Of a stretch of 64,000 nucleotides of DNA, positions 51,699-61,340 are shown one piece after another (the first letter of the stretch is position 1; each line of letters starts with the position of its first letter). The notes beneath the pieces were generated by a model, which saw nothing but the letters and a program-made list of their open reading frames with translations, was not told where the DNA came from and searched no databases. The position numbers were made by a program, and so were the translations under genes. The DNA is taken from contig QHYS01000063.1 of the NCBI GenBank assembly GCA_003223325.1, positions 1 through 64,000 of the forward strand, in the 5' to 3' direction. The DNA comes from Acidobacteriota bacterium. Its GTDB lineage: Bacteria > Acidobacteriota > Terriglobia > Acidiferrales > UBA7541.

Positions 51699-52637
51699 AT
51701 GCTACAGGAAGTTTCGCGGAATAAATGGCAGAGGGTCCTGCCGACCGTGATCGGGGCGGTAGTAGTCGCTGGCGTGTTTGGCTTTCCAGCGGGACGAGAT
51801 CTTCTGGGACGTTTTTTCCGATCGCTGCGTATGCAAAAGGTGCAGGCGGTGAACGTAAATCTCTCCGCTTTCGCCGACCCGAACGCGAATCCCGCGTTAC
51901 ACCAAATGATCGCACAGATGATTTCCGATGAGGTCGGGGTGGCCGCCAACGAGCCGGACCAGTCGGTGGCGGATGCAACTGCCGCGGCGCAGTTGAGCGG
52001 CTTTGACGTATCCGTGGTGGCTGGGCGAAAGGACCCGCCCAAATTCGTGGTTACAGGCCGTCACGCCTTTGATATGACTCTGAATCGTGGCCGCCTGCAA
52101 ACAGTGTTCAATCAGGCGGGACATCCGGAAATTTCCGTTCCGCCGGCGCTAGATGGCGCGCCGCTTAAAGTGGAGATTCCCAGGGCTGTAGAAATACAGT
52201 ACGGGCATTGCCCAACCCCGGCCAGCGCCAGCCAGACCCTGGCAAACAACCTCAGTGGGCCAACTCCCTCCTCCACGGAATACAGCGATTGCCTGCGCTT
52301 GAGAGAAGGGCCCAACCCTATCGTTAACGTTCCACAGGGAGTGGATGTCGAGAAATTGGCGGAAATCGGACTCGAAACGGCGGGCATGAATGCGGGTCAA
52401 GCTCGAGACTTTCTGCAAACGGTTAGCTGGCAATCCACGCTGGTCATGGCAGTACCCCGCTTTCTTCGTTCCTATGAAGCGGTGCGAGTGGCCGGTGCAA
52501 AAGGCACACTCCTAAGCATGCCCGGAAGACGCGGACCGGGCTATGCACTGATCTGGGCGAAAGATGGGAGAGGCTATTTGCTCACGGGTTTTGGAGACTC
52601 CAGCCATGCCTTGGAGTTAGCGGACTCGGTGAAATGA
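51699..52637 (+). CDS. Predicted membrane-anchored/exported protein of unknown function, upstream of ABC exporter
   Basis: N-terminal TM (VLPTVIGAVVVAGVFGFPAG); no recognised catalytic motif; 24-nt spacing to the next ORF. Confidence 0.75.
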   Translation: MLQEVSRNKWQRVLPTVIGAVVVAGVFGFPAGRDLLGRFFRSLRMQKVQAVNVNLSAFADPNANPALHQMIAQMISDEVGVAANEPDQSVADATAAAQLSGFDVSVVAGRKDPPKFVVTGRHAFDMTLNRGRLQTVFNQAGHPEISVPPALDGAPLKVEIPRAVEIQYGHCPTPASASQTLANNLSGPTPSSTEYSDCLRLREGPNPIVNVPQGVDVEKLAEIGLETAGMNAGQARDFLQTVSWQSTLVMAVPRFLRSYEAVRVAGAKGTLLSMPGRRGPGYALIWAKDGRGYLLTGFGDSSHALELADSVK

Positions 52638-52661
52638 GAACCGTGGCCTAGAGGAAACGCC

Positions 52662-53588
52662 CTGAGCCAGCCAAAGAGCTTTGCCATCGAGGCGCGGAAT
52701 CTGCGCAAGGTGTTCGGCGACAAGATCGCTGTTCGGAACTTGTCGCTAAGCGTGCCCCGCGGCGAAATCTTCGGGTTCCTTGGTCCGAACGGAGCCGGCA
52801 AAAGCACGTCCATAAAAATGCTCCTGGGGCTGGTGAGCCCAAGCGGCGGCGAGGCCTTCGTTCTCGGAGTGCCTTCCGGCGAGGTAGAAATTCGTCGCAA
52901 AGTCGGATTTCTACCGGAGGATTTCCGCTTCTATCAGTGGCTCACCGCCACTGAGCTTCTCGAATTTCATGGTCGCCTCTGCGGCATGGATGCAGGGCGG
53001 CTGCGCGAGCGCGTCCCTTATCTCCTGGATCTCGTCGGGCTCGCTCCGCATCGCGGCAAGCGCTTGCAGGGTTTTTCCAAGGGTATGCTCCAGCGCATCG
53101 GCCTGGCCCAGGCGCTCATCCACGATCCGGAAGTCATTTTCCTGGACGAACCTACCTCGGGTCTTGACCCCATGGGCCGGCGGCTGGTCCGCGATATCAT
53201 CCGCGCGCAGCGTGACCGCGGCGCAACGGTCTTCCTGAATTCGCACCTGTTGAGCGAAATCGAAGTCACCTGCGATCAAGTCGCCTTCATTCGTGATGGA
53301 GAGATCGTTACTACGCGAGATCTTCGCGGCTGGCAGGAAGAAAAAGTCCGTGTAAGGGTGTGCGCGCGCAAGCTGGCGCCACAGATCGTTGCGGGCCTCT
53401 CGCAGTGGGCCACCTGCGATCAACTCGATGACCAAAGCCTCTCACTTACCGCCGCCTCGCGCGAGGTTCTTCCCGAAATACTTTGCTATCTCGTCCAATC
53501 CGGCAGCGCGCCTTTTGAATTCACGCCGCAGCGCATATCTCTCGAGGACCTCTTTATGGAAATAGTCGGCGAGGATCGCGGTCTATGA
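52662..53588 (+). CDS. ABC transporter ATP-binding protein
   Basis: GFLGPNGAGKSTSIKMLLGLVSPSGG, LQGFSKGMLQRIGLAQALIHDPEVIFLDEPTSGLDPMGR; homology extends upstream of GTG 52710, CTG 52662 is the only alternative start codon in frame. Confidence 0.94.
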   Translation: MSQPKSFAIEARNLRKVFGDKIAVRNLSLSVPRGEIFGFLGPNGAGKSTSIKMLLGLVSPSGGEAFVLGVPSGEVEIRRKVGFLPEDFRFYQWLTATELLEFHGRLCGMDAGRLRERVPYLLDLVGLAPHRGKRLQGFSKGMLQRIGLAQALIHDPEVIFLDEPTSGLDPMGRRLVRDIIRAQRDRGATVFLNSHLLSEIEVTCDQVAFIRDGEIVTTRDLRGWQEEKVRVRVCARKLAPQIVAGLSQWATCDQLDDQSLSLTAASREVLPEILCYLVQSGSAPFEFTPQRISLEDLFMEIVGEDRGL

Positions 53589-54418
53589 ATCCGCTTTGGG
53601 TCATCGCGTCCATCACCTTTCGCGAAGCCGCGCGAAAAAAAATCCTCTGGACCGCACTCGTTGTGGGCCTCGGTTTTTTGATGGTATTTGGGGCGGGCCT
53701 GTACTATCAGATGGCGGATTTCCACGCCAGCAACATGCCGCCTTTTCTGCGCTATCAAGTCTTGAGCGCCATGCTCATGGTGGGACTCTACACCGTCGAT
53801 CTGCTGGCCGTGGTCATGACCATCCTCACCTCCGTGGACACGATCTCCGGCGAGATCGCTTCCGGCACGATTCAGGCCATCGCCACAAAACCGGTGGCCC
53901 GTTGGCACGTGCTGATCGGCAAGTGGGCGGGGTTTGTAGCCATGCTCGCAATTTACGTTGCCGTGATGTTCGGCGGGACTCTGGCGGCAGGCTATTGGAT
54001 CGCCGGAGTGTCGCTGGATAATCCGCTTCGCGGCGGCCTGCTTGTCTATCTAGAATGCCTGCTCGCGTTGACCGCAACTTTCCTGATGGGAACGTGGTTC
54101 TCCACTCTCACCAACGGCGTGATCGTGCTCGGCCTTCATGGGCTCGCGTTTCTCGGTGGGTGGCTCGAGCAGATGAGCGGATTCGCGCAGGGATCGGCCC
54201 TGGTGACACTCGGCGTGGTTTCGAGCCTGATCATGCCCTCGGAGGCCATTTGGCGCCGAGCTGCGTTTCTGATGCAGCCCCCTTTGGCGGGCGCCCTGCA
54301 GTTTACGCCATTTGCGAATATTTCCGTGCCCAGCGGCGCGATGGTCGGATATGCCGGGTTTTACCTGATCATTATTCTGGCGCTAGCTATTTACCATTTT
54401 CAGCGCCGGGATCTATAG
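53585..54418 (+). CDS. ABC-2 type transporter permease
   Basis: ITFREAARKKILWTALVVGLGFLMVFGAGLYY...ETISGEIASGTIQAIATKPVARWHVLIGKWAGF; six hydrophobic segments; 4-nt overlap with ATPase gene. Confidence 0.92.
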   Translation: MNPLWVIASITFREAARKKILWTALVVGLGFLMVFGAGLYYQMADFHASNMPPFLRYQVLSAMLMVGLYTVDLLAVVMTILTSVDTISGEIASGTIQAIATKPVARWHVLIGKWAGFVAMLAIYVAVMFGGTLAAGYWIAGVSLDNPLRGGLLVYLECLLALTATFLMGTWFSTLTNGVIVLGLHGLAFLGGWLEQMSGFAQGSALVTLGVVSSLIMPSEAIWRRAAFLMQPPLAGALQFTPFANISVPSGAMVGYAGFYLIIILALAIYHFQRRDL

Positions 54419-54444
54419 ACAACCGAGGCATAAGAAGTCGGTGC

Positions 54445-54795
54445 TCATTCCACAGGCCGGCGGAGCACCTGCCGCACCGCAATATTCAGCAGGCTCAAAA
54501 TAATCGCGCCCCAAACTGCCGGAGCGAATCCCTGAACGTCAAAGCCGGGTACAAACAAGGACGCGAACTTCAGCATCAGCGCATTAATGATGATCCAGAA
54601 GATTCCAAACGTGAGCACAATGAGCGGAAAGGTCAGGATTTTCAGAAGTAGACCGATCGTGCCGTTCACGAACCCGATGATCACGGCCGCCAGAAGCGCG
54701 GTGACAAATCCCCGCACCACGAATCCCGGCACAAATCGAGCGACCAACAATATGCACAGCGCGCTCAAGACCCAATGTGCAATGAGCCGGGCCAT
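54445..54795 (-). CDS. Phage holin family (superfamily IV) small membrane protein
   Basis: HWVLSALCILLVARFVPGFVVRGFVTALLAAVIIGFVNGTIGLLLKILTFPLIVLTFGIFWIIINALMLKFASLFVPGFDVQGF. Confidence 0.88.
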   Translation of the reverse strand: MARLIAHWVLSALCILLVARFVPGFVVRGFVTALLAAVIIGFVNGTIGLLLKILTFPLIVLTFGIFWIIINALMLKFASLFVPGFDVQGFAPAVWGAIILSLLNIAVRQVLRRPVE

Positions 54796-54826
54796 TCACG
54801 TACCTCAAGGAAGCATCGGCAAAACT

Positions 54827-55258
54827 CTAAGGCGCTTTGCTGCCGCAAGCAAGGCACAGCCCAGTGCAGTGGCCTATGAGCTGAATGAGTTTCGATTTTG
54901 GCAAATTGCAAGCCGGCTCTATGCTGCCGACGTGAATCGTTTTGGTCGCCGCGTCGTAGCTGCCCGTCACTTTGACCCTCGACCCTGCGAATTGTTCGGG
55001 CCTCTTCTGATCGTCAAGCTGGTAGACGGTCTTGCTCTCGGCGTCGTAGAGCACATATTTACTGCCCAGCTTGACGCAGGTGATTGTGCAAACCTTAGGC
55101 GTCTCTCCCTTCTTCAGCATCATTTCGTGTCCGGCCATTTCCACGCAGTCGCGATCGGAGATCTCGCCCCTGAACGTTTGCGCCTTTTGGACGCCAAGAG
55201 TTGCGCATAACGTCAAAATTGCGCTGAATGTCATGAGAGCAGAAGCGAGCTGTTTCAT
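54827..55258 (-). CDS. Predicted exported protein (DUF5818-like)
   Basis: MKQLASALMTFSAILTLCATLGVQKAQTFRGEISDRDCVEMAGHEMMLKKGETPKVCTITCVKLGSKYVLYDAESKTVYQLDDQKRPEQFAGSRVKVTGSYDAATKTIHVGSI. Confidence 0.75.
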   Translation of the reverse strand: MKQLASALMTFSAILTLCATLGVQKAQTFRGEISDRDCVEMAGHEMMLKKGETPKVCTITCVKLGSKYVLYDAESKTVYQLDDQKRPEQFAGSRVKVTGSYDAATKTIHVGSIEPACNLPKSKLIQLIGHCTGLCLACGSKAP

Positions 55259-55283
55259 CGGCAGTATCCTTCGATCATTTCCG

Positions 55284-55841
55284 TCAAAGCTTCGATGCCA
55301 TTTCAAACAAGGCGCCCACCGTTTTCCAGTTCCGAGTCGTGGCTCCTACCGAAAGCGCCCTTTCAAGCGCGTTGTTGGAGAGTCTCGTGTTGCCATACCC
55401 ACCTGGACAGTAAAGATAGATTTCCTGGCGGCCAACATAGAACCGATCTTGTCCACTGGAAACCCTTCTAGCTTTTTCTGGGGGCTCTTTGACGCGGCCT
55501 CGGAAAGAAAAGTGACATGGAGTTTCGATCGATGCCTCTTTCTTTCAAGAATGGATTGCCCTCGATTACATACTTCATTTCCTTTGCTGTTTTGATGAGA
55601 ACGGGCACCTGGAATCCGAAGTCATGGAGAAGCGCTTGGCTCAAATTTTTCGAGAGACTGGAGGGCGATTTCCGTCCAGGAAAACGACGTTGCCGCTCTG
55701 GAGGTATGTTTCGATGCTACGAAATCCCAGCGCCGTACACAATTCACGAACATGTTCCATTCGGACGAGTTTTCGTCCGCCGACGTTAATCGCTCGTAAC
55801 ATCGCAATGTAAGCCGGCACGATTTCGCACCCTGGTCGCAT
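55284..55841 (-). pseudogene. DUF1697 domain protein, multiply frameshifted
   Basis: YIAMLRAINVGGRKLVRMEHVRELCTALGFRSIETYLQSGNVVFL / NLSQALLHDFGFQVPVLIKTAKEMKYVIEGNPFLKERGID / SKLHVTFLSEAASKSPQKKLEGF / RQEIYLYCPGGYGNTRLSNNALERALSVGATTRNWKTVGALFEMASKL* in successive frames. Confidence 0.78.
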
Positions 55842-55948
55842 ACACTATACGCGTGAAGCTCTAGGAAGTCTTGGCTCTGGAGTCCTCTGGTTCGCAGCGA
55901 TCAGGTCGAACAGGCGGGTCTTGGAGCAACTTCCGGGCGCATTTTCTT

Positions 55949-58226
55949 TCAAAGCACCATGCGCATGTCACTGGAGGTGCCTCCGGCCGCGGGGATGTAG
56001 CACTTGAGGGTGTAATCCATGACCATGCGATCGGCATTGAACCGCCATCCTAGCGTGCGGATTGCTCTCTTCATGCGCTTGATCCAGCCCCGAGGCAAAC
56101 CGTCGCGGTCGCGCTGGTAATAAAGCGGGATCACCTCTTCGCGCAGCACTCGATAGAGATCCTCCCCGTCGCGCGCGTCGTGCAGGCTTACATTGGAATG
56201 AGTTCTGCCGGTTCCGATCGCGAACCCATTTAGCCCGTCATACGCTTCCGCCCACCAGCCGTCCAGCACGGAGAGATTCAGCCACCTTCTGCCCACTCGT
56301 ACCGGATGCCTCAAAGAGGCGCCGCGGGTTGTTCAGCCACACATCGACGCCCTGGACGAAATGGCGTCCGACATTGATGTCGTAATCCTCCACAAAGACA
56401 AACTTGTCGGCGAACTCCGCGTCGCACATCATCTCGGCAATTTGCTGCCGCAGGCGCTTGCCGGGATCGTCGCGCGGGTGCGCTGTGCCCGCGAACACGA
56501 ACTGCACCGGGCGCTTGGGATCATTGACCATGGACGCGAGTCGTTCGATATCGGCGAGAATGAGGTTGGCCCGCTTGTAGGTGGCAAACCGCCGTGCAAA
56601 CCCGATGGTCAGCGCGTCGGGACTTAGCACGCGGCTGAGTCTCTGCAGGGCCTCTGCCGGCGCGACCCGCCGCTCCGCCTGCTCCACTACGCGCAGCCGA
56701 ACGAACTCGAGCAGTCGTGCCTTCAGACTGAGATGGGTTTCCCAAAGTTCGGCATCATCAATATTCTCGATGGCATCCCAGAAACTGGATTCACCACCGC
56801 GTATCTGCCAGCCACTCCCCAAATGCCGGTCGTAGAGGCGAAACATCTGCGGCGCAAGCCAGGAGGGCACGTGCACCATTGGTGATGTGCCCGATGGGAA
56901 CCTCGTCTTCCTGCTTACCCAGGTAGAGTCCCTTCCACATTGTCCGCGAAACGTGCAGACTCGATACCGCATTCGCGCGCCGCGCAAATCGCAGGCCGAA
57001 GACAGTCATGCAAAACTCCTCGCCTGGGTCTTCGGGATTCTCGCGGCCAAGTTCCATTAGTCTTCGCTGCGAAAGCCCCAGCCCCTCGCGCAGCGGTCCC
57101 AGATGCTCCTCGATCAGATCGGAAGGGAAACGGTCGTGGCCTGCCGGCACGGGTGTATGCGTGGTGAAGACGACTTCACGCGCGACCCGCGTTGCCGCGC
57201 GATCGAAGTCCAGCCCCTCGTCCTCCATACGATGCCGAATCCTGGCCATAAAACAACCCGATGCCGATGAGGGGAATGCCTAAATCCGACGCGCTCTTGA
57301 TGTGGTCGCCGGCCAGCACGCCCAATCCGCCCGAATAGATGGGCATAGACTCGTGCAATCCGAACTCCGCCGAAAAATAACCTACCGGCCGCGTCCGCAA
57401 GACGCCGGCGTGCCGCACGCCCCAAGCGCAGTCCGCCTCCAGGTACTCGCGCTGGCGCCGATAGGCATAATTGATGAGACCCTGCAGGACCATCTCTCGC
57501 GCGCTCCGTTCGATGCCGGCAAACGGAATTTCCGCAGGAAGAGAGATGGGATTCTGATTGAGCTGCCACCAGCGTGCAAGCTGGTGGAATCATGATCCCA
57601 GCTCCACCATAGATTGCGCGCCAGGGCCCAAAGCCGCTCTTGTGTTGGAGCGATGAAGCGATCCAGCGTACGCGCCTCGCTGACAACCGGCGCCACTTGC
57701 CCGGCGGCTTGAACCAGCATGCGAATCTCGTCTTCCCGAAAGACGCGCGTCTCGATCGTCTGCACCACGAGTACACCTGCAAAACGCCGCGGTCGATCAG
57801 AGGGACGCCCAAAAATGATTGATAAGGCTCTTCTCCCGCCTCGCTGAAATATTTGAACCGCGGATGCCTGTTGACCTGTTCGACGGCAACCGGGCTCACC
57901 TGCTCGGCCACCAGTCCCGCCAGCCCTTCATTCAGGGCCATGCGGAGATGGCCCACACAGCTCAGGCGAAGTCCAAGCATCGCAGCTAAAACCAAGTTGG
58001 CACGGTCAGGCTCCAGCAGATACGCGGAGCAGACGTCGGTCTGGAATCTCCTGGCAACCAACGCCACCAGATTCATCAGCGTTTCCGCCGGCTTGCCGCT
58101 CTCCGCTGTCAGGTTATCGATTTCATCGAAGCTAAGTACCTGACCGCCGCCGGCAACGCGCATGCCCGCGCTCTGCGCGTCATCGATGTTTTCACTGATT
58201 GGGCCAACAAATGCCATTGACCACAC
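55949..58226 (-). pseudogene. GAF domain-alpha-glucan (glycogen) phosphorylase fusion, multiply frameshifted with internal deletion
   Basis: GAF part (TDVCSAYLLEPDRANLVLAAMLGL...FLGVPLIDRGVLQ), then [133 protein letters not shown] in different minus-strand frames. Confidence 0.85.
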
Positions 58227-58532
58227 CCTCCGAGGGACGTTAGCTTAACCGCGCGCGGGAAAAATGTGTGAGCAATGAAATGATTGAGCGCATCGAAAGT
58301 ATGACTAGCTGTGAAAAGCCCTAGGAAAGGCTGCGCCAAACGCCGTGCATGAGCTTCGCCTGGGGCGTTTCTGTCTTCGGCGTCTCCGTTCAACTCATCC
58401 GATGCTCTAGAAATTTCTGGGGTGTGGGACTGGCAATGTAGTTCGGCGTAGGCGAAAATGCTTAGCCAGGAACGCGAGCGGGCGCGCGGCCTCTCTTGCC
58501 GCTTCCGCGGCTGGCGGCGATAGCGGCACACG

Positions 58533-59000
58533 ATGGCAGACGAAGAGAACGAACAAGAAGCACCGGAACCCAGGTTATTCACGCTCACCGAGGCCGAACG
58601 CACCCGGCGCGAGATCGAGCCGGTCCTGATCGAGGCCATCGAGCTGCGCAAAAAACTCGCGCCGCTGGTGGAAGAATTAGGAGCCATCTCCGCGCGGATT
58701 CAGTGGGTCGGGGGTTCCGTCATTCCCTACGAGAAAACGGCGCGGCTGCGTTTCGAGCACGACCACCTGGCCGAGTCCCTCAAGGCTGCGCTCGAAAGGA
58801 TTCAGTCTACGGGCTGTTTGATAAAAGACCTGGACACCGGACTGCTTGATTTTCCTGCCATCATCAATAATGAAGAGGTTTATCTCTGCTGGCGTCTCGG
58901 CGAAGAGCGTATCCGCTTCTGGCATCGCCAGAATGAGGGCTTTGCCGGCCGCAAGCCCCTCAACCCGGGCGACGCTGGCCCGAATAGTCCCGTGCAGTGA
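58533..59000 (+). CDS. DUF2203 family protein
   Basis: RLFTLTEAERTRREIEPVLIEAIELRKKL...GCLIKDLDTGLLDFPAIINNEEVYLCWRLGEERIRFWHRQNEGFAGRKPL. Confidence 0.92.
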   Translation: MADEENEQEAPEPRLFTLTEAERTRREIEPVLIEAIELRKKLAPLVEELGAISARIQWVGGSVIPYEKTARLRFEHDHLAESLKAALERIQSTGCLIKDLDTGLLDFPAIINNEEVYLCWRLGEERIRFWHRQNEGFAGRKPLNPGDAGPNSPVQ

Positions 59001-59024
59001 GACCCATTTTAGGGAAGGAAAGAC

Positions 59025-61154
59025 TTGAGCGCCGAGCAAACCAATCATCTTGCGCGTTCCGCTAGCCCTTACCTGCGCTCGGCTGCCCACCAGCCTGTGG
59101 AGTGGTACGAATGGGGCGAGGAAGCTTTCGCGCGCGCCCGTGCCGAAGATAAGCCCATCTTGCTCGATATCGGCGCGGTCTGGTGCCACTGGTGCCACGT
59201 CATCGACCGCGAAAGCTATGAAGACCCCGGCCTCGCCGCGCTCATCAACAAGCTCTTCGTTCCGGTAAAAGTTGATCGCGACGAGCGGCCCGACGTGGAT
59301 GCCCGTTACCAAACCGCGATCAGCGCCGTCTCGGGGCAAGGCGGCTGGCCGCTCACCGGTTTTCTCCTTTCCGATGGGCGTCCTTTTTACGGAGGCACCT
59401 ACTTCCCTCCGCAGGACTCCATGGGCCGCCCCAGTTTCCGCCGCGTGCTCGAAAATATCGCCGAGGCTTTCCGCACGCGCCGCGATGACGTGGAAAAAGC
59501 CGCCGGCGCTTTGGTAGACGCCGTGCAGCAGACAGAACTTTTCGAGGGAGCGCGCGGCAGCTGGACACCGGCAATAGTCAACGAACTGACGGGCTCCATC
59601 CTCGAGCATTTCGACCCGCACTACGGCGGATTTGGCAGCGGCGCCAAATTCCCTCACTCTGCCGCCATCGACCTGCTCCTCGAACGCTATCAAGCCACCC
59701 GCGACCCGCAATTGCTGCTTGCTGTGCAGACCACGCTCGAAAAAATGGCCCGCGGCGGCGTTTACGATCAGCTCGGCGGCGGTTTCCATCGATATTCGGT
59801 CGATGAGCGCTGGCTGGTGCCCCATTTCGAGAAGATGTCCTACGACAATTCCGAGCTGTTGAGAAACTATTTGCACGGCTATGCCGTCACGCGCAATCCA
59901 CTGTTCCGCGAAACCGCCATCGGCATTCTCCGCTGGGTAGATACCGTGCTTTCCGACCGCGAGCATGGCGGCTTTTACGCGAGTCAGGATGCCGATATCT
60001 CGCTCGATGACGACGGCGATTACTTCACCTGGACGCTCGAAGAAGTTCGTGCCGTCCTCAGCCCTGAGCTCTCGCGCCTCATCGAGCTTTACTACGACAT
60101 CGGACCTCGCGGCGAAATGCACCATAATCCGGCAAAAAATGTGCTCTGGGTCGCGCGCGAACCGCAAATCATTGCCGACGCCGTCGGCTCATCCGCAGAA
60201 GACGTAAAGAAGAAGCTCGAAGATGCTCGCGGGGAGCTTTTTGCCGCGCGCCGTAATCGCCCCACACCCTATGTTGACACTACCATCTACGTCAATTGGA
60301 ACGCCATGTTCATCTCTGCGTATCTCGAGGCCGCTCAGATTCTCGATGGCGAGGCCGCCTACAGCTGCCGCATTTTTGCTCTGGGCACTCTCGATCGTCT
60401 GATCGAGGAAGGCTGGGACGACCGCCGCGGTTTTTCCCATCGCCTCAGCTCAAATGCCGACCGCCTCGCAGGCGCCCTCGACGATCAGGTCTTTGCTGCC
60501 GCCGCATTGCTCGACGGCTTCGAAGCCACGCTCGACATGCGCTATTTCGATCTTGCCGAACGCACCGTCCGCTTGGTGCTCAAGAAATATGCCGATAACG
60601 AAAACGGTGGATTTTTCGATCGCGCCTCGGATGCGCCGCCGCTCGGCGGCTTCGACGTCCGCCGCAAGCCGATTCAGGACTCGCCAATACCCGCCGGCAA
60701 TGCTGTCGCCATCATCGTGCTCGATCGCCTTTACGAATACACCGGCAACAACGAATATCGCGAGCAGGCGCACATCGCTCTTGAAGCCTTTTCGGGTATT
60801 GCGTCGCGCTACGGAATGTTTGCGTCAACTTACGGCCTCGCTACGGTTCTCCACGCCCGCCATCCCCTGCAAGTTGTAATCACCGGAGCCTACGAAGATG
60901 AAGCGGCTCGGCGACTGGAGCGAGCTGCCTCTCTCTTTTATCGTTTTGGCAAAGCCGTGCTGCGCGTGACTCCCAAGCCGAATTTCGAGACGTTGCCCCG
61001 TGCTCTGCGGGAAATGCTGCCGGAGATTCATGCCGAAAGGACCCAGGCGTTTGTCTGCACCGCGGGCACATGTTTTCCGCCCGTCAGCGACCCGCAAAAG
61101 CTCACCGAGCTCCTCGCGCACGTGGGCGCCGGCACGGGGGCCGCCGCCGTTTGA
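59025..61154 (+). CDS. DUF255 thioredoxin-domain protein (YyaL/SPATA20 family)
   Basis: NHLARSASPYLRSAAHQPVEWYEWGEEAFARARAEDKPILLDIGAVWCHWCHVIDRESYEDPGLAALIN, GQGGWPLTGFLLSDGRPFYGGTYFPP. Confidence 0.95.
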   Translation: MSAEQTNHLARSASPYLRSAAHQPVEWYEWGEEAFARARAEDKPILLDIGAVWCHWCHVIDRESYEDPGLAALINKLFVPVKVDRDERPDVDARYQTAISAVSGQGGWPLTGFLLSDGRPFYGGTYFPPQDSMGRPSFRRVLENIAEAFRTRRDDVEKAAGALVDAVQQTELFEGARGSWTPAIVNELTGSILEHFDPHYGGFGSGAKFPHSAAIDLLLERYQATRDPQLLLAVQTTLEKMARGGVYDQLGGGFHRYSVDERWLVPHFEKMSYDNSELLRNYLHGYAVTRNPLFRETAIGILRWVDTVLSDREHGGFYASQDADISLDDDGDYFTWTLEEVRAVLSPELSRLIELYYDIGPRGEMHHNPAKNVLWVAREPQIIADAVGSSAEDVKKKLEDARGELFAARRNRPTPYVDTTIYVNWNAMFISAYLEAAQILDGEAAYSCRIFALGTLDRLIEEGWDDRRGFSHRLSSNADRLAGALDDQVFAAAALLDGFEATLDMRYFDLAERTVRLVLKKYADNENGGFFDRASDAPPLGGFDVRRKPIQDSPIPAGNAVAIIVLDRLYEYTGNNEYREQAHIALEAFSGIASRYGMFASTYGLATVLHARHPLQVVITGAYEDEAARRLERAASLFYRFGKAVLRVTPKPNFETLPRALREMLPEIHAERTQAFVCTAGTCFPPVSDPQKLTELLAHVGAGTGAAAV

Positions 61155-61340
61155 AAAACATGATCGAAAGATTAGCCCTGGAGTACTGCGCGAGTCTGCG
61201 GCGCCATGCCGCCGAATAGAACGTGCGAAACTTGACGGATTAGCTCTCTGCCGCCCGTGAGACGGGCGACACACGAGTCTCCCTCCTGCCAGCGATATGC
61301 GCCTCTCGCATGTTAAAATCAGAAGGTTAGGGTAACCCCT

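Noticed and set aside
55071-55595. 174-aa plus-strand ORF
   Set aside because: Overlaps the minus-strand DUF5818-like gene and DUF1697 pseudogene, both of which have recognisable homology
58677-60167. 496-aa minus-strand ORF
   Set aside because: Antisense to the DUF255 and DUF2203 genes, which have clear family motifs; the long antisense frame reflects high-GC codon bias
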